Part shown: positions 1 through 8,457 of the stretch, in pieces | Layout of the letters: each line of letters begins with the position of its first letter | Position numbering within the stretch: the first letter of the stretch is position 1 | Origin: Ichthyobacterium seriolicida | Lineage (GTDB): Bacteria; Bacteroidota; Bacteroidia; Flavobacteriales; Ichthyobacteriaceae | DNA: 64,000 bases | Direction of reading: 5' to 3' | Assembly (NCBI RefSeq): GCF_002369955.1 | Contig: NZ_AP014564.1 | Location: forward strand, 60,893-124,892 | Program-made: the position numbers and the translations under genes | The notes under the pieces: generated by a model | The model's input: only the letters and a program-made list of their open reading frames with translations | The model's database searches: none | Told to the model about the DNA's origin: nothing

Positions 1-1106
1 ACAGTTACAGCAAAGGATTTATATGATCATGTTAGGCTATGAAGACGCCAATGATGTTAATCATTTACAGAACGATCCTTTATTCAAAGATGTTCTTCAA
101 GGTGATTTGGCCTCTCAACCTACTATATCAAGATTTGAGAATAGCTTTGATAAACAGGCTGTTTTTAAGTTTTGTCATGCGTGGTTATACAAATATATTT
201 CAAGTTTATCTGGTCGCAAGAGAATAGTTATTGACGTAGATTCAACCGATGATCCAACTCATGGCAGTCAACAATTGTCAATGTTTAACAGTTATTATGG
301 TCAATTCATGTACAATGAACTATTTTTTTCATGATGGAGATACAGGGCAGATTATTCTTCCTGTACTCCGCCCAGGAAACAGTCATTCTAATAAATGGCA
401 TGTGAATATTTTAAAGCGAATAATTATGAAAATACGTGAGAGTTACCCAGATATGGAAATAATTATTAGAAGTGATAGCGGCTTTAGTTGCGCTCCTTTT
501 TACCAATTAGTAGATGATTTTGATTTACTATATGTGACAGGCATAGCGAGCAATGAAGTTTTAAAAAGAAAGGTATCTCGGTCAAAAAATGCTGTAAAAA
601 AAATGTATTTAGATCAGGGAGAGAAGCACCAACATTTTATCAGTTTCAGGTACAAAGCTAAGAGTTAGCATAAGCCTCAACAGTGCTATTCTAAAGTTGA
701 GAGTACTGGATTAGGGATGAACATAAGGCATTTTTCTAGTAATATTCCCCAAAAGAATGCTAGAGAAATTTACTTTGACTTTTATGTTAAAAGAGGTGAT
801 TCAAGTGAAAATAGAATTAAAGAAGTTAAAAATATGTGTTTTTCTGATCGTTTGTCAAATCATAGTTTTCTTGCTAATTTTTTTCGACTTATGATAAGTA
901 GTCTTGCCTATGAAATGTTTTTATTACTCAAACAAAAGATAAAGAAAACAAGATTTGAAGTAGCTAAAAAATGATTAATCAGTTCAATTAGAACTTATCT
1001 TTTGAAGGTAGGAGTAACGATTAAAATTACCAAAAGGCGAATCTATTACCAATTATCTAAATCTTTTGTTTACAAGGGTTTATTTCGGGAAATTATTACT
1101 CAGTAG
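1..1106 (+). pseudogene. IS1380-family transposase, broken (frameshift and two stops)
   Basis: The reading frame matches the intact 432-residue transposase at 18352-19650 almost residue for residue, beginning near its residue 66 because the window cuts the 5' part. Three lesions are visible. A run of seven T near 326-332 replaces six T in the intact copy and shifts the frame just after MYNELFF. A Trp codon has become TAG at 666-668. A second Trp codon has become TGA at 972-974. The frame then runs to the normal C-terminal end and stop at 1104-1106. It cannot make an active transposase. Confidence 0.92.
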
Positions 1107-1316
1107 CGGGTTGTTTATTTGTGAAATGAACAACCTTGGGATAGTTACGTTTCTGTCGTTAAAAAACCATGTAAAAACACTAAAAAAAGATCATTATCGT
1201 GTTAAAAAATGGTGCAAAAAAAACTACAAAGAAGACGAGTTTTGTTTGATTAGTAAAAAAGTTAATTAAAAAATATCACGTCTAATCTATTTTAATATGA
1301 CTGTGAATAATCCAGG
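1..1316 (+). mobile_element. IS1380-family insertion sequence, cut by left window edge
   Basis: This copy contains the degraded transposase gene described separately plus the element's right end. It stops at ACTGTGAATAATCCAGG (1300-1316), the mirror of the left end CCTGGATTATTCATAGT seen in the next copy. A TTAA at 1317-1320 follows, matching the TTAA flanks of the intact copy at 18144-19746. The left end lies outside the window. Confidence 0.88.
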
Positions 1317-1320
1317 TTAA

Positions 1321-1561
1321 CCTGGATTATTCATAGTTACCTTTCAATATTGGGTATAAAGTGTTAATTTTAAAAGGTTTTAATCAAAAATTCACCACTT
1401 TAGATATAGCCCAAAAATGAGGAATAAAAACACATTATTTTATAGGGGGAGAACTTCTGTTGAATTAAATTTTTCATCATCAGAAATTAGTTCTGATGGC
1501 TCTTTAATCATGCTTGAAAAACTAGAACGAGATCATAGATTGATTCATTATTACAGTAAAC
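1321..1561 (+). mobile_element. IS1380-family 5' fragment
   Basis: This second IS1380 copy starts with CCTGGATTATTCATAGT directly after a single TTAA shared with the preceding copy, in the same orientation. Only the left end, the leader and about 48 transposase codons remain. Identity with the intact copy stops at 1561, where a different inverted-repeat element begins. Confidence 0.85.
1417..1561 (+). pseudogene. IS1380 transposase N-terminal fragment
   Basis: The first 48 residues (MRNKNTLFYRG through HYYSK) match the intact transposase at 18352-19650 with only two visible substitutions (K to R, T to N). The frame then runs into the IS256-ended miniature element and codes unrelated residues to a stop at 1639-1641. 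The gene is a truncated remnant. Confidence 0.88.
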
Positions 1562-1869
1562 GACACTATCGCGTAAAGTGTGTAAATAAAAAAGCTGCCT
1601 CGGTTTTGAGACAGCTTCTTTTTTGTTTTACTGCTGTATAAACTAAAGGATACCAATAACCACACTAGCAACCTATTAAATTCCAATAAATTTAAAAAGA
1701 TTCAAGCGATTTTATTAATCGAATTCAGGTTCTTAGCTACCTTTTGAATAAAGGCTCTGATTAGGAGTTTAAATAGTTTTAGCTCTCTTTAATAGGGCTT
1801 ATCTACCAAAATAAAGATTAAAAAGAGAAAAATTAAAAGGTAGCTTCACACACTTTTCACGATAGTGTC
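1562..1869. mobile_element. 308-bp miniature element with IS256-like terminal repeats
   Basis: The left end reads GACACTATCGCGTAAAGTGT and the right end is its near-exact inverted complement ending at 1869, about 24 bp with three mismatches. A closely related end (GACACTATCCCTTAAAGTGT) sits at 17670 next to an IS256-type transposase fragment, so the termini are probably of IS256 type. There is no open reading frame inside. The interior holds the dispersed stem-loop (1592-1617), an IS982-like end (TTATTAATCGAATTCAGGTT, 1710-1729) and a further inverted pair, GCTACCTTTT near 1737 with AAAAGGTAGC near 1835. I see no clear target duplication. Confidence 0.7.
1592..1617. terminator. Dispersed stem-loop, terminator-like
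   Basis: Arms AAGCTGCCTC and GAGACAGCTT enclose GGTTTT, with one C-A mismatch. An A run lies to the left and CTTTTTT to the right, so it could terminate on either strand. The same stem recurs at 14997, 28498, 29473 and 46710. Confidence 0.65.
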
Positions 1870-2218
1870 AAAAAACCATTTGTCATTTATATTTTTTTGA
1901 CTTTAATAAAAAAAAGTTGGGTCATGATTTTGAAAGCCTTTTCAAATAATTATGTTAAAAACGCAACGGTCTAGCGGTAACTATTTGAGTAGGTAAAAAA
2001 ATTAAGTAACTAGGAATTGTTGATGTAAATCTTATTTGCCCTTTAGGCAGGTATTCTTATCCAGTAGAAAAGCGTTTTTATCGAGTAGTAAGTATTTTTG
2101 AAGTATTTTTATCGAGTAGGAAAGTACTTTTCGAGTAAGGAAGTGTTTTTGAAGCCTTTTTATCCCGAGTAGGGGAAGTGCTTTTATGTAGGCCCCTGTT
2201 GGGGAGATATTAGAGTGT
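1870..2218. other. Gene-free interval between miniature element and tRNA-Lys
   Basis: There is no plausible coding sequence in 349 bp. The left half is AT-rich without recognisable features. The right half is occupied by the degenerate tandem repeat at 2058-2186. Confidence 0.6.
2058..2186. repeat. Degenerate tandem repeat, core CGAGTAGGAAAGT
   Basis: Five imperfect units can be read in succession: ATCCAGTAGAAAAGCG, ATCGAGTAGTAAGTAT, ATCGAGTAGGAAAGTAC, CGAGTAAGGAAGTG and CCCGAGTAGGGGAAGTGC. Each is followed by a T-rich tract, and TTTTTGAAG lies between some units. The array ends about 30 bp from the 3' end of the minus-strand tRNA-Lys. No function is known to me. Confidence 0.6.
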
Positions 2219-2290
2219 GACCTGACTGGGACTCGAACCCAGGACCCTCTCCTTAAAAGGGAGATGCTCTACCAGCTGAGCTATCAGGTC
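2219..2290 (-). tRNA. tRNA-Lys (anticodon TTT)
   Basis: Read on the minus strand, the 7-bp acceptor stem GACCTGA/TCAGGTC, D arm, anticodon stem with loop CTTTTAA, and T arm with TTCGAGT fold normally. The anticodon is TTT, for lysine. CCA is not encoded. A TATATTTG box lies 24 bases upstream. Confidence 0.96.
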
Positions 2291-2313
2291 TTAACCCTTA
2301 ACTTAAGAAGGTG

Positions 2314-2321
2314 CAAATATA
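2314..2321 (-). promoter_or_regulatory. -7 box for tRNA-Lys
   Basis: TATATTTG on the minus strand fits the Bacteroidota -7 consensus TAnnTTTG and stands 24 bases before the tRNA. I see no good TTTG -33 element. Confidence 0.45.
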
Positions 2322-2329
2322 GTATTATT

Positions 2330-3520
2330 TTATTTTAAATCACCATAAGCTTCTATCATTTTTTTAAAAATTTCTGTGTTCTGATAAAAGCCTTTAAAAA
2401 CCTCTGATTTAGGGCCATAGGCAAAGACTGGAACCATAATAGAAGTATGTTCTTTAGATGCAAATGTACTTTCTAATCTACCATCATGATCTCCATCGTG
2501 TATGGAAAGACCTCCCGTTTCGTGATCGGCAGTTATAATTACTAAAGTATTTTTGTCTTTTTCGGCAAATTTCAAGACCTCTCCTATAGCTCTGTCAAAA
2601 TCTAACATTTCTTCAACTACAAGACTTATATCATTTGAATGACCTCCCCAATCTATCTGAGCCCCTTCTATCATTAAGAAAAAACCCTTTTCTTCCTTAT
2701 TTAAGAGCTCAATGGCCTTAAGAGATGAATTCACTAAAACATCGCCTCTCTTTGAGTATCTATCCATATGCCCAGGACTCAACAGAGCCAGTAGTCTCCC
2801 AGAGTTTACAGATTCCATATCTTTTTGAGTTTCTACAACTTCATATCCTTTCTTGCGAAATTTTTCTAAAAGATTGATGTCGTCCTTACGCTTATTAAAA
2901 CTATCTCTGCCTCCTCCTATGACGACATTTATATCTGTATCGAGAAAATCTTTAGCTATTTCTTCATACATTTCTCTGTTGGGTTGATGTGATATAAAAG
3001 AGGCTGGAGTGGCATGTACAATCGTAGATGTAGATACTAAACCCGTACCTAATCCATTCTCATTGGCAATTTCTAGAATAGTTTTTATCTTATTCTTATC
3101 ATCATCTACACCTATAGCCTTGTTGTATGTTTTTTTTCCAGTTGAAATAGCTGTACCTGCCGCTGCAGAATCAGTAATGTAATGACTTGAACTATGTGTT
3201 TTTGAAAATCCAATATGAGTAGTTTTTTCTATATTCAAATGTCCCTTATTAGCTGTAATCCCTGAGAAAATCTGTGCAAGTCCCATTCCATCGCCTATCA
3301 TAAGTATTATATTTTTTACTTGTCCGTCTGAGACAGGTTTTACATCAACAACGGAATGGAAATTTTTGTTTTGATAAGAGTGATAATCCTGGCTTTTATT
3401 TTTATCCTCTTCCTTTAAACTTGATTTGGCTGTTTCTTTACAAGAGGCAAAAACAAAAATTGATAATATTACCAGGCAAGTGTTGAAAATTCTGTGGAAT
3501 TTAATAAGATTATTATGCAT
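2330..3520 (-). CDS. phoA: Alkaline phosphatase, lipoprotein
   Basis: This 396-residue phosphomonoesterase of the alkaline phosphatase superfamily releases phosphate from esters outside the cytoplasm. A signal peptide ends in a lipobox (FVFASC, Cys27), so it is probably anchored in the outer membrane or periplasm. Metal and catalytic motifs are all visible: MIGDGMG with Asp77, TDSAAAGTA with nucleophile Ser118, HATPASFISH, the GGHSND motif and ADHETGG near the C-terminus. The length is slightly below that of E. coli PhoA. The gene follows sodA on the same strand 32 bp away and may be cotranscribed, although their roles differ. Phosphate control is possible but no pho-box is recognisable. Confidence 0.93.
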   Translation of the reverse strand: MHNNLIKFHRIFNTCLVILSIFVFASCKETAKSSLKEEDKNKSQDYHSYQNKNFHSVVDVKPVSDGQVKNIILMIGDGMGLAQIFSGITANKGHLNIEKTTHIGFSKTHSSSHYITDSAAAGTAISTGKKTYNKAIGVDDDKNKIKTILEIANENGLGTGLVSTSTIVHATPASFISHQPNREMYEEIAKDFLDTDINVVIGGGRDSFNKRKDDINLLEKFRKKGYEVVETQKDMESVNSGRLLALLSPGHMDRYSKRGDVLVNSSLKAIELLNKEEKGFFLMIEGAQIDWGGHSNDISLVVEEMLDFDRAIGEVLKFAEKDKNTLVIITADHETGGLSIHDGDHDGRLESTFASKEHTSIMVPVFAYGPKSEVFKGFYQNTEIFKKMIEAYGDLK

Positions 3521-3552
3521 AGGTCTATAGAATTAATATTTTAAATAAATGG

Positions 3553-4194
3553 TTACTTTCCAGAGTTGTATCTGTCAGATACCTTCTTCCAATCTATAAT
3601 ATTGAAAAAAGCACTTACGTACTCTAATCTTCTATTTTGGTATTTTAAATAATAAGCGTGTTCCCAAACATCTAATCCTAATATTGGCGTTCCATCACAA
3701 CTAGGGGTAGCACTATTGCAACAAGATATCCCTTCTAAATTCATAAGGGGGTTATCTTGATTAGGTGTAGAACATACAGATAATCCTCCACCTTTGTGTA
3801 CACACAACCAAGCCCACCCCGAACCAAAGCGAGTCATAGCAGCCTTGGAAAATTCTTCCTTAAAAGATTCAAAAGAACCAAAAGTACTAGTGATAGCATC
3901 TTTAACATCACCAACAGGTTCTGTATTTCCCTCATTAGAAATCACCGACCAAAATAAAGTGTGATTATAATGCCCCCCTCCATTATTTCTTATGGCATTA
4001 GAATTAGACTGTGGAATATTTTGCATCACATATTCTATACTTTTGCCCTCTAAATCTGTATTGGCAATAGCCGCATTGAGATTTGTTACGTAGGCATTGT
4101 GATGTTTTTCGTAATGAATACGCATTGTCTCGGCATCTATATAAGGTTCTAAAGCATCAAACGTGTAATCTAATTTTGGTAGTTCAAAAGACAT
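3553..4194 (-). CDS. sodA: Superoxide dismutase, Mn/Fe family
   Basis: This 213-residue protein dismutes superoxide in the cytoplasm. The metal ligands are in place: His27, His78 (in GGGHYNH), Asp175 and His179 (in DVWEHAYY). Gly in NNGGGHYNH and Gln146 in TPNQDNPL fit the manganese-type second sphere, though cambialistic enzymes share these. There is no signal peptide. Compared with the family, an extra segment between NPL and the GTPILG motif carries three cysteines (158, 159, 166) in addition to Cys131 and Cys141. A divergent TATATTCG -7-like box lies at 4281-4288. Confidence 0.95.
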   Translation of the reverse strand: MSFELPKLDYTFDALEPYIDAETMRIHYEKHHNAYVTNLNAAIANTDLEGKSIEYVMQNIPQSNSNAIRNNGGGHYNHTLFWSVISNEGNTEPVGDVKDAITSTFGSFESFKEEFSKAAMTRFGSGWAWLCVHKGGGLSVCSTPNQDNPLMNLEGISCCNSATPSCDGTPILGLDVWEHAYYLKYQNRRLEYVSAFFNIIDWKKVSDRYNSGK

Positions 4195-4370
4195 GATTAT
4201 AAAGTAAATAAGTTTTTAACTAAAAAAAATAAAGTAGTGTTATTCAAAATATCCTTGTTTTATATATGATATAACCGCTGCGAATATACATTTAAAATCG
4301 ATACTTTTCCAATTCCACATTAGTTATTAAAATAAAATCCTCATGGCATATCCTGTAAATTAAATAGTCG

Positions 4371-4378
4371 TAAATTTG
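4371..4378 (+). promoter_or_regulatory. -7 box upstream of miaB
   Basis: TAAATTTG followed by CG fits TAnnTTTG and lies 47 bases before the miaB ATG. The -33 element is not clear. Confidence 0.4.
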
Positions 4379-4424
4379 CGTTTTTAGTATAACTTCCTGT
4401 ATTAAAAAAATCAATGTATTGCCC

Positions 4425-5816
4425 ATGATCCCTGAAATTCAAGAGAGTAGAAAAAAGAGAAACCTCTATATAGAAAGCTATGGATGTCAAATGAATTTTT
4501 CTGATAGTGAAATTGTAGTTTCTATACTATCTGAAGTTGGTTTTAGCATCACTTCTAAGTTGGAAGAGGCAAGTCTAATACTCTTAAATACTTGTTCTAT
4601 ACGAGATAAGGCCGAACAGACCATTCACAAGAGATTGTCTCAATTTAATGTCTTGAAAAAAAACGATCCTTCTATAACCATCGGTGTCTTAGGATGTATG
4701 GCTGAACGACTTAAATCTAGACTTTTAGAACAAGAGAAGATAGTAGACATAGTCGTAGGACCAGATGCTTACAGAGATCTTCCCAATTTGGTGCAAGAGG
4801 CTGAAGAGGGAAAAAATGCCGTCAACGTAATACTCTCTAAAGATGAGACTTATGCAGATATAAATCCCGTCAGGCTAAGCAAAACAGGAGTCAGTGCCTT
4901 TGTCTCTATCACTAGAGGATGCGATAATATGTGTACATTTTGCGTAGTGCCATTTACCCGGGGAAGAGAGAGAAGTAGAGATCCTATAACTATAATACAA
5001 GAGTGTGTAAGCTTATATGAAAATGGATATAAAGAGGTCACTCTTTTAGGTCAAAATGTTGATTCTTATCTCTGGTATGGTGGGGGTAGAAAAAAAGATT
5101 TTGTAAAAGCTGATGAAATGGCAAAGGCAACGGCTATATCTTTCTCTCAATTACTCGAGATGGTGGCCCAATCAGTGCCTAATATGCGTATAAGATTCTC
5201 CACATCGAATCCTCAAGATATGAAAGAAGATGTCTTGTACACCATTGCTAGACACGACAACATATGTAAACACATTCACTTGCCTGTACAATCTGGAAGC
5301 GATAGAATATTGAAACATATGAACAGAGGTCATGACATTAATTATTACTTGAAATTAATAGAAAAGATAGAGAGGATAATTCCAGGATGTCTACTCTCTC
5401 ACGATATGATAATAGGATATCCTACCGAAACCGAGGAAGATCACCTAAATACTTTGGCTCTTATGGAAAGAGTTAAATATTCTTTTGGTTTTATGTTTAA
5501 ATACTCCGTTAGACCTAAAACTCTAGCGAGTAGGAGATTTGAAGATGATGTTCCAGAAAGCACAAAACAGAGAAGATTAGAACAAGTCATAGAATTACAA
5601 CAGAAACATTCTCTTTACCGAAATATGCAGACCATTGGTCAAGTAAAAGAAATTTTAGTCGAAAAGGTATCCAAAAAGTCTAAAGAGCATCTGTTTGGAA
5701 GAACCTCTCAAAATATTGGAGTGATATTTGAAAAAGGAAAATATAAAGTTGGAGATATAGTAAATGTATTAATAGAAGATTGTTCTAGTTCTACGCTTAT
5801 GGGAAAAGCTGTTTAA
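4425..5816 (+). CDS. miaB: tRNA-2-methylthio-N6-dimethylallyladenosine synthase MiaB
   Basis: This radical-SAM methylthiotransferase converts i6A37 to ms2i6A37 in tRNAs reading UNN codons. The N-terminal domain holds the auxiliary cluster cysteines (Cys21 in YGCQMNF, Cys57, Cys91). The radical-SAM motif CDNMCTFC gives Cys166, Cys170 and Cys173. A TRAM domain closes the protein. I choose the ATG at 4425, which gives MIPEIQESR; a TTG two codons upstream is also open. It leads a run of same-strand genes (sigma-54 activator, lptE, TPR protein), an order I know from other flavobacteria. Confidence 0.96.
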   Translation: MIPEIQESRKKRNLYIESYGCQMNFSDSEIVVSILSEVGFSITSKLEEASLILLNTCSIRDKAEQTIHKRLSQFNVLKKNDPSITIGVLGCMAERLKSRLLEQEKIVDIVVGPDAYRDLPNLVQEAEEGKNAVNVILSKDETYADINPVRLSKTGVSAFVSITRGCDNMCTFCVVPFTRGRERSRDPITIIQECVSLYENGYKEVTLLGQNVDSYLWYGGGRKKDFVKADEMAKATAISFSQLLEMVAQSVPNMRIRFSTSNPQDMKEDVLYTIARHDNICKHIHLPVQSGSDRILKHMNRGHDINYYLKLIEKIERIIPGCLLSHDMIIGYPTETEEDHLNTLALMERVKYSFGFMFKYSVRPKTLASRRFEDDVPESTKQRRLEQVIELQQKHSLYRNMQTIGQVKEILVEKVSKKSKEHLFGRTSQNIGVIFEKGKYKVGDIVNVLIEDCSSSTLMGKAV

Positions 5817-5852
5817 TCTTACATTTAGAGTATCTTTTTTATACCTAATGCT

Positions 5853-7124
5853 ATGTTATCTATAAAAGAAGTTAAAAAAAGATTTGGGATTATAGGCAAT
5901 AGTATCTCCTTAGATAGAGCTATAGACAGGGCCATTAGAGTGGCTTCTTCTGATATTTCTGTATTAGTTACAGGAGAGAGTGGTGTTGGAAAAGAGAGTA
6001 TCCCAAAACTAATACACCATCTGTCAAATAGAAAACACTCTAATTACATAGCTGTCAACTGTGGGGCTATTCCTGAAGGGACTATAGACAGTGAGTTATT
6101 TGGGCATGAAAAAGGATCTTTCACTGGAGCTATAGGGAGTAGAAAAGGTTATTTTGAAGAAGCCAACCGAGGAACTATATTCTTAGATGAAGTAGGAGAG
6201 CTGCCCCTGACCACCCAAGCTAGATTATTGAGAGTTTTAGAAAACGGAGAATTCATAAAAGTAGGAAGCTCTAATCCGATGAAGACAGACGTTAGAATAA
6301 TAGCTGCTACAAATGTGAATATGAAAGAGGCTATAAAAAAAAACAGATTCAGAGAAGATCTATACTACAGGTTAAATACAGTAAATATATCCATTCCCAG
6401 CTTGAGAGAACGAAGAGAAGATATATATCTGCTGTTTAAAAAATTTGCATTGGAGTTTTCAGATAAATATAAAATTCCAACTATAAGGCTACTAGAAGAT
6501 GCTGTATCGAAATTAGAAAACTACCCTTGGTACGGAAATATAAGACAACTCAAAAACTTTGTAGAAGAATTATCTGTGATGGAACAAAACAGGATGGTCT
6601 CCGAGGAAGTATTGAGCAACTATTTAAAAGATAGTATTTCCAAAGATCTGACAGTGATACATAATCCTGATAAAAAAGATTCTCTAGAGGATAAAGAAGT
6701 ATTCTACAAAGTGCTTTTTAATATGAAAAATGAGATTGAAAATATTAAAAAGATAGTCTTACAGCTGATAAAAAACATCAAGAGTGGACAAAAAATAGAA
6801 GATATAGAGCAAATAGAAAAAATGATACTAAACCTATATAGTAGTATTAACGATCAGAGCAATGACAATAAAAAAGATCTTCTTGAGATAAAATCATTAC
6901 CCACATCATACGAATCTATAGACATTGAAAATATAGACGCCTTTGATGAGGACACATATGAAGATACAGATGAAAATATAAAACCTCTCTCGCTCCAAAC
7001 TAAAGAAAAACACATGATAAAAACATCACTGAAAAAACACAGAGGTAAGAGAAAAAAAGCAGCTTTAGAATTGGGGATTTCTGAAAGAACCTTATATAGA
7101 AAAATAAAACAATATGATTTATAA
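5853..7124 (+). CDS. Sigma-54-dependent transcriptional activator without receiver domain
   Basis: This 423-residue AAA+ enhancer-binding protein would remodel sigma-54 RNA polymerase to start transcription. The AAA+ domain begins almost at the N-terminus: Walker A GESGVGKE (41-48), the sigma-54 contact loop GSFTGA (88-93) and Walker B TIFLDE (108-113). A long charged linker follows, then a Fis-type helix-turn-helix (SERTLYRKIKQYDL) at the very end. No receiver, GAF or PAS domain precedes the ATPase, so its signal input is not visible. It sits 36 bp after miaB and overlaps no gene when lptE is started at 7153. Confidence 0.92.
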   Translation: MLSIKEVKKRFGIIGNSISLDRAIDRAIRVASSDISVLVTGESGVGKESIPKLIHHLSNRKHSNYIAVNCGAIPEGTIDSELFGHEKGSFTGAIGSRKGYFEEANRGTIFLDEVGELPLTTQARLLRVLENGEFIKVGSSNPMKTDVRIIAATNVNMKEAIKKNRFREDLYYRLNTVNISIPSLRERREDIYLLFKKFALEFSDKYKIPTIRLLEDAVSKLENYPWYGNIRQLKNFVEELSVMEQNRMVSEEVLSNYLKDSISKDLTVIHNPDKKDSLEDKEVFYKVLFNMKNEIENIKKIVLQLIKNIKSGQKIEDIEQIEKMILNLYSSINDQSNDNKKDLLEIKSLPTSYESIDIENIDAFDEDTYEDTDENIKPLSLQTKEKHMIKTSLKKHRGKRKKAALELGISERTLYRKIKQYDL

Positions 7125-7152
7125 AGCCTATAAAAAAAAATGTATTTCTACG

Positions 7153-7656
7153 ATGAAAAAATTAAAAATTCACTCAATGCTGCTTACCTCGCTAATGGCT
7201 AGCTCATGTGGAATATATACCTTTTCGGGAACTTCTATCTCTCCTGATGTCAAGAGCGTACAAGTAGATTATTTTCCAAATTATGCTCCTTTAATCAATC
7301 CTGCATTGAGCAGAAAACTAACTAATGATCTACAAACTAGATTTACAGATCAGACCAATTTAAAATTGACAAAAAACGGAGGAGATTTAAAATTTGAAGG
7401 AGAAATAACTAAGTATGAAATTACTCCCGACGATGCACAAGCAAATAATACGGCTGCTTTTAACAGACTAACTATAACTATAAAAGTCCGTTTTTACAAT
7501 GAGATAGACGAAAAAGAAAACTTCGAAAATACCTATAGTGATTTTGAGAAATTTAACAAGGATAAAGATTTTACTAGTGTAGAGGGCAATCTGATAGATC
7601 TCATCACAGCTAAACTAATAGACCGAATATTTGCTGATTCGGTAGAAAAGTGGTAG
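7153..7656 (+). CDS. lptE: LptE-family LPS-assembly lipoprotein
   Basis: The 167-residue product fits the Bacteroidota LptE group, the lipoprotein plug of the LptD outer-membrane translocon that delivers LPS to the surface. The signal peptide ends in SLMASSC (Cys19), followed by GIYTFSG, the typical start of mature LptE in this phylum. The ATG at 7153 places the lipobox at normal distance; an ATG at 7114 would add 13 charged residues and overlap the upstream gene. The rest is a small alpha/beta domain without Cys. It is followed immediately by the next gene, one base after the stop. Confidence 0.82.
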   Translation: MKKLKIHSMLLTSLMASSCGIYTFSGTSISPDVKSVQVDYFPNYAPLINPALSRKLTNDLQTRFTDQTNLKLTKNGGDLKFEGEITKYEITPDDAQANNTAAFNRLTITIKVRFYNEIDEKENFENTYSDFEKFNKDKDFTSVEGNLIDLITAKLIDRIFADSVEKW

Positions 7657-7657
7657 G

Positions 7658-8416
7658 ATGCAAATATCTAGATTCACCCAAATAATAAAAGATCCTAATT
7701 CTAATATCTTAAAATCAGATATAGAAAACTTATTAGATATAGTAAGGGAGTATCCATATTTTCAAACTGCACAGATATTATATCTAAAGGGCTTACAAAA
7801 AACCGATAGTTTTAGATATAATATTCAATTAAAAAAGGCAGCAGCTTACTCGGTAGATAGAAAGCACTTATTCGAATTCATAACAAAGGATGCTATGATT
7901 GCCCCTGAAAAGAAATTTACAGAATCCACTACTCAAGAAGATCAGATAGATATAAAGCCCATAAAAAATGAGCAAACTATTGTATTGTCTGATTCTAATT
8001 ACACAGACCAAATAACAGAAATATCTCTTTTAAACTCTGAGTTACATTCTTTTAATAAGTGGTTGAAGTTACCTTATACCAATAATTACATTCTAAATAA
8101 GAGGTTAAACTCCAATGGCTACAAGGATACTATCATGAGCTTAGAGCACAAGATTAAAATAATAGATGATTTTATATCTAATATTCCCAAATACACAAGT
8201 AATCTGAAAAAAGTAAAATCTGATAACGCTTATCTAGCAGAAAATAGCATTGTAGAAAACAATACTATTATGACAGAAACTCTAGCACATATGTATATAA
8301 AACAGGGTAAATACGACAAGGCAGAAGAAGCTTTTAATATCCTAATATTAAAATATCCAGAAAAGAAAACATCTTATTTAAATAAGATAAAAGATTTTAA
8401 AAAGACTCCTAAATAA
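7658..8416 (+). CDS. Conserved Bacteroidota TPR-like protein, function unknown
   Basis: This 252-residue protein has no signal peptide or membrane segment. The N-terminus (DIENLLDIVREYPYFQTAQI) and the C-terminal stretch around MYIKQGKYDKAEEAFNILI look like tetratricopeptide helices, with a less conserved Lys/Asn-rich middle. Its start lies one base after the lptE stop, so the two are almost certainly cotranscribed. In other flavobacteria a protein of this kind sits in the same place, which suggests a link to envelope assembly, but the sequence gives no enzymatic motif. Confidence 0.75.
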   Translation: MQISRFTQIIKDPNSNILKSDIENLLDIVREYPYFQTAQILYLKGLQKTDSFRYNIQLKKAAAYSVDRKHLFEFITKDAMIAPEKKFTESTTQEDQIDIKPIKNEQTIVLSDSNYTDQITEISLLNSELHSFNKWLKLPYTNNYILNKRLNSNGYKDTIMSLEHKIKIIDDFISNIPKYTSNLKKVKSDNAYLAENSIVENNTIMTETLAHMYIKQGKYDKAEEAFNILILKYPEKKTSYLNKIKDFKKTPK

Positions 8417-8457
8417 TAGAAATATCTAATTTTTGACTTTTTTACAATAAAAGTTTA

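Noticed and set aside
1066-1269. 67-codon plus-strand frame in the tail of the first IS1380 copy
   Set aside because: It overlaps the transposase remnant out of frame and the noncoding right end of the element, with no homologous frame kept in the intact copy.
2058-2186. Reading the tandem repeat as a CRISPR array
   Set aside because: Units are short, degenerate and lack constant-length unique spacers, and there are no cas genes in the window.
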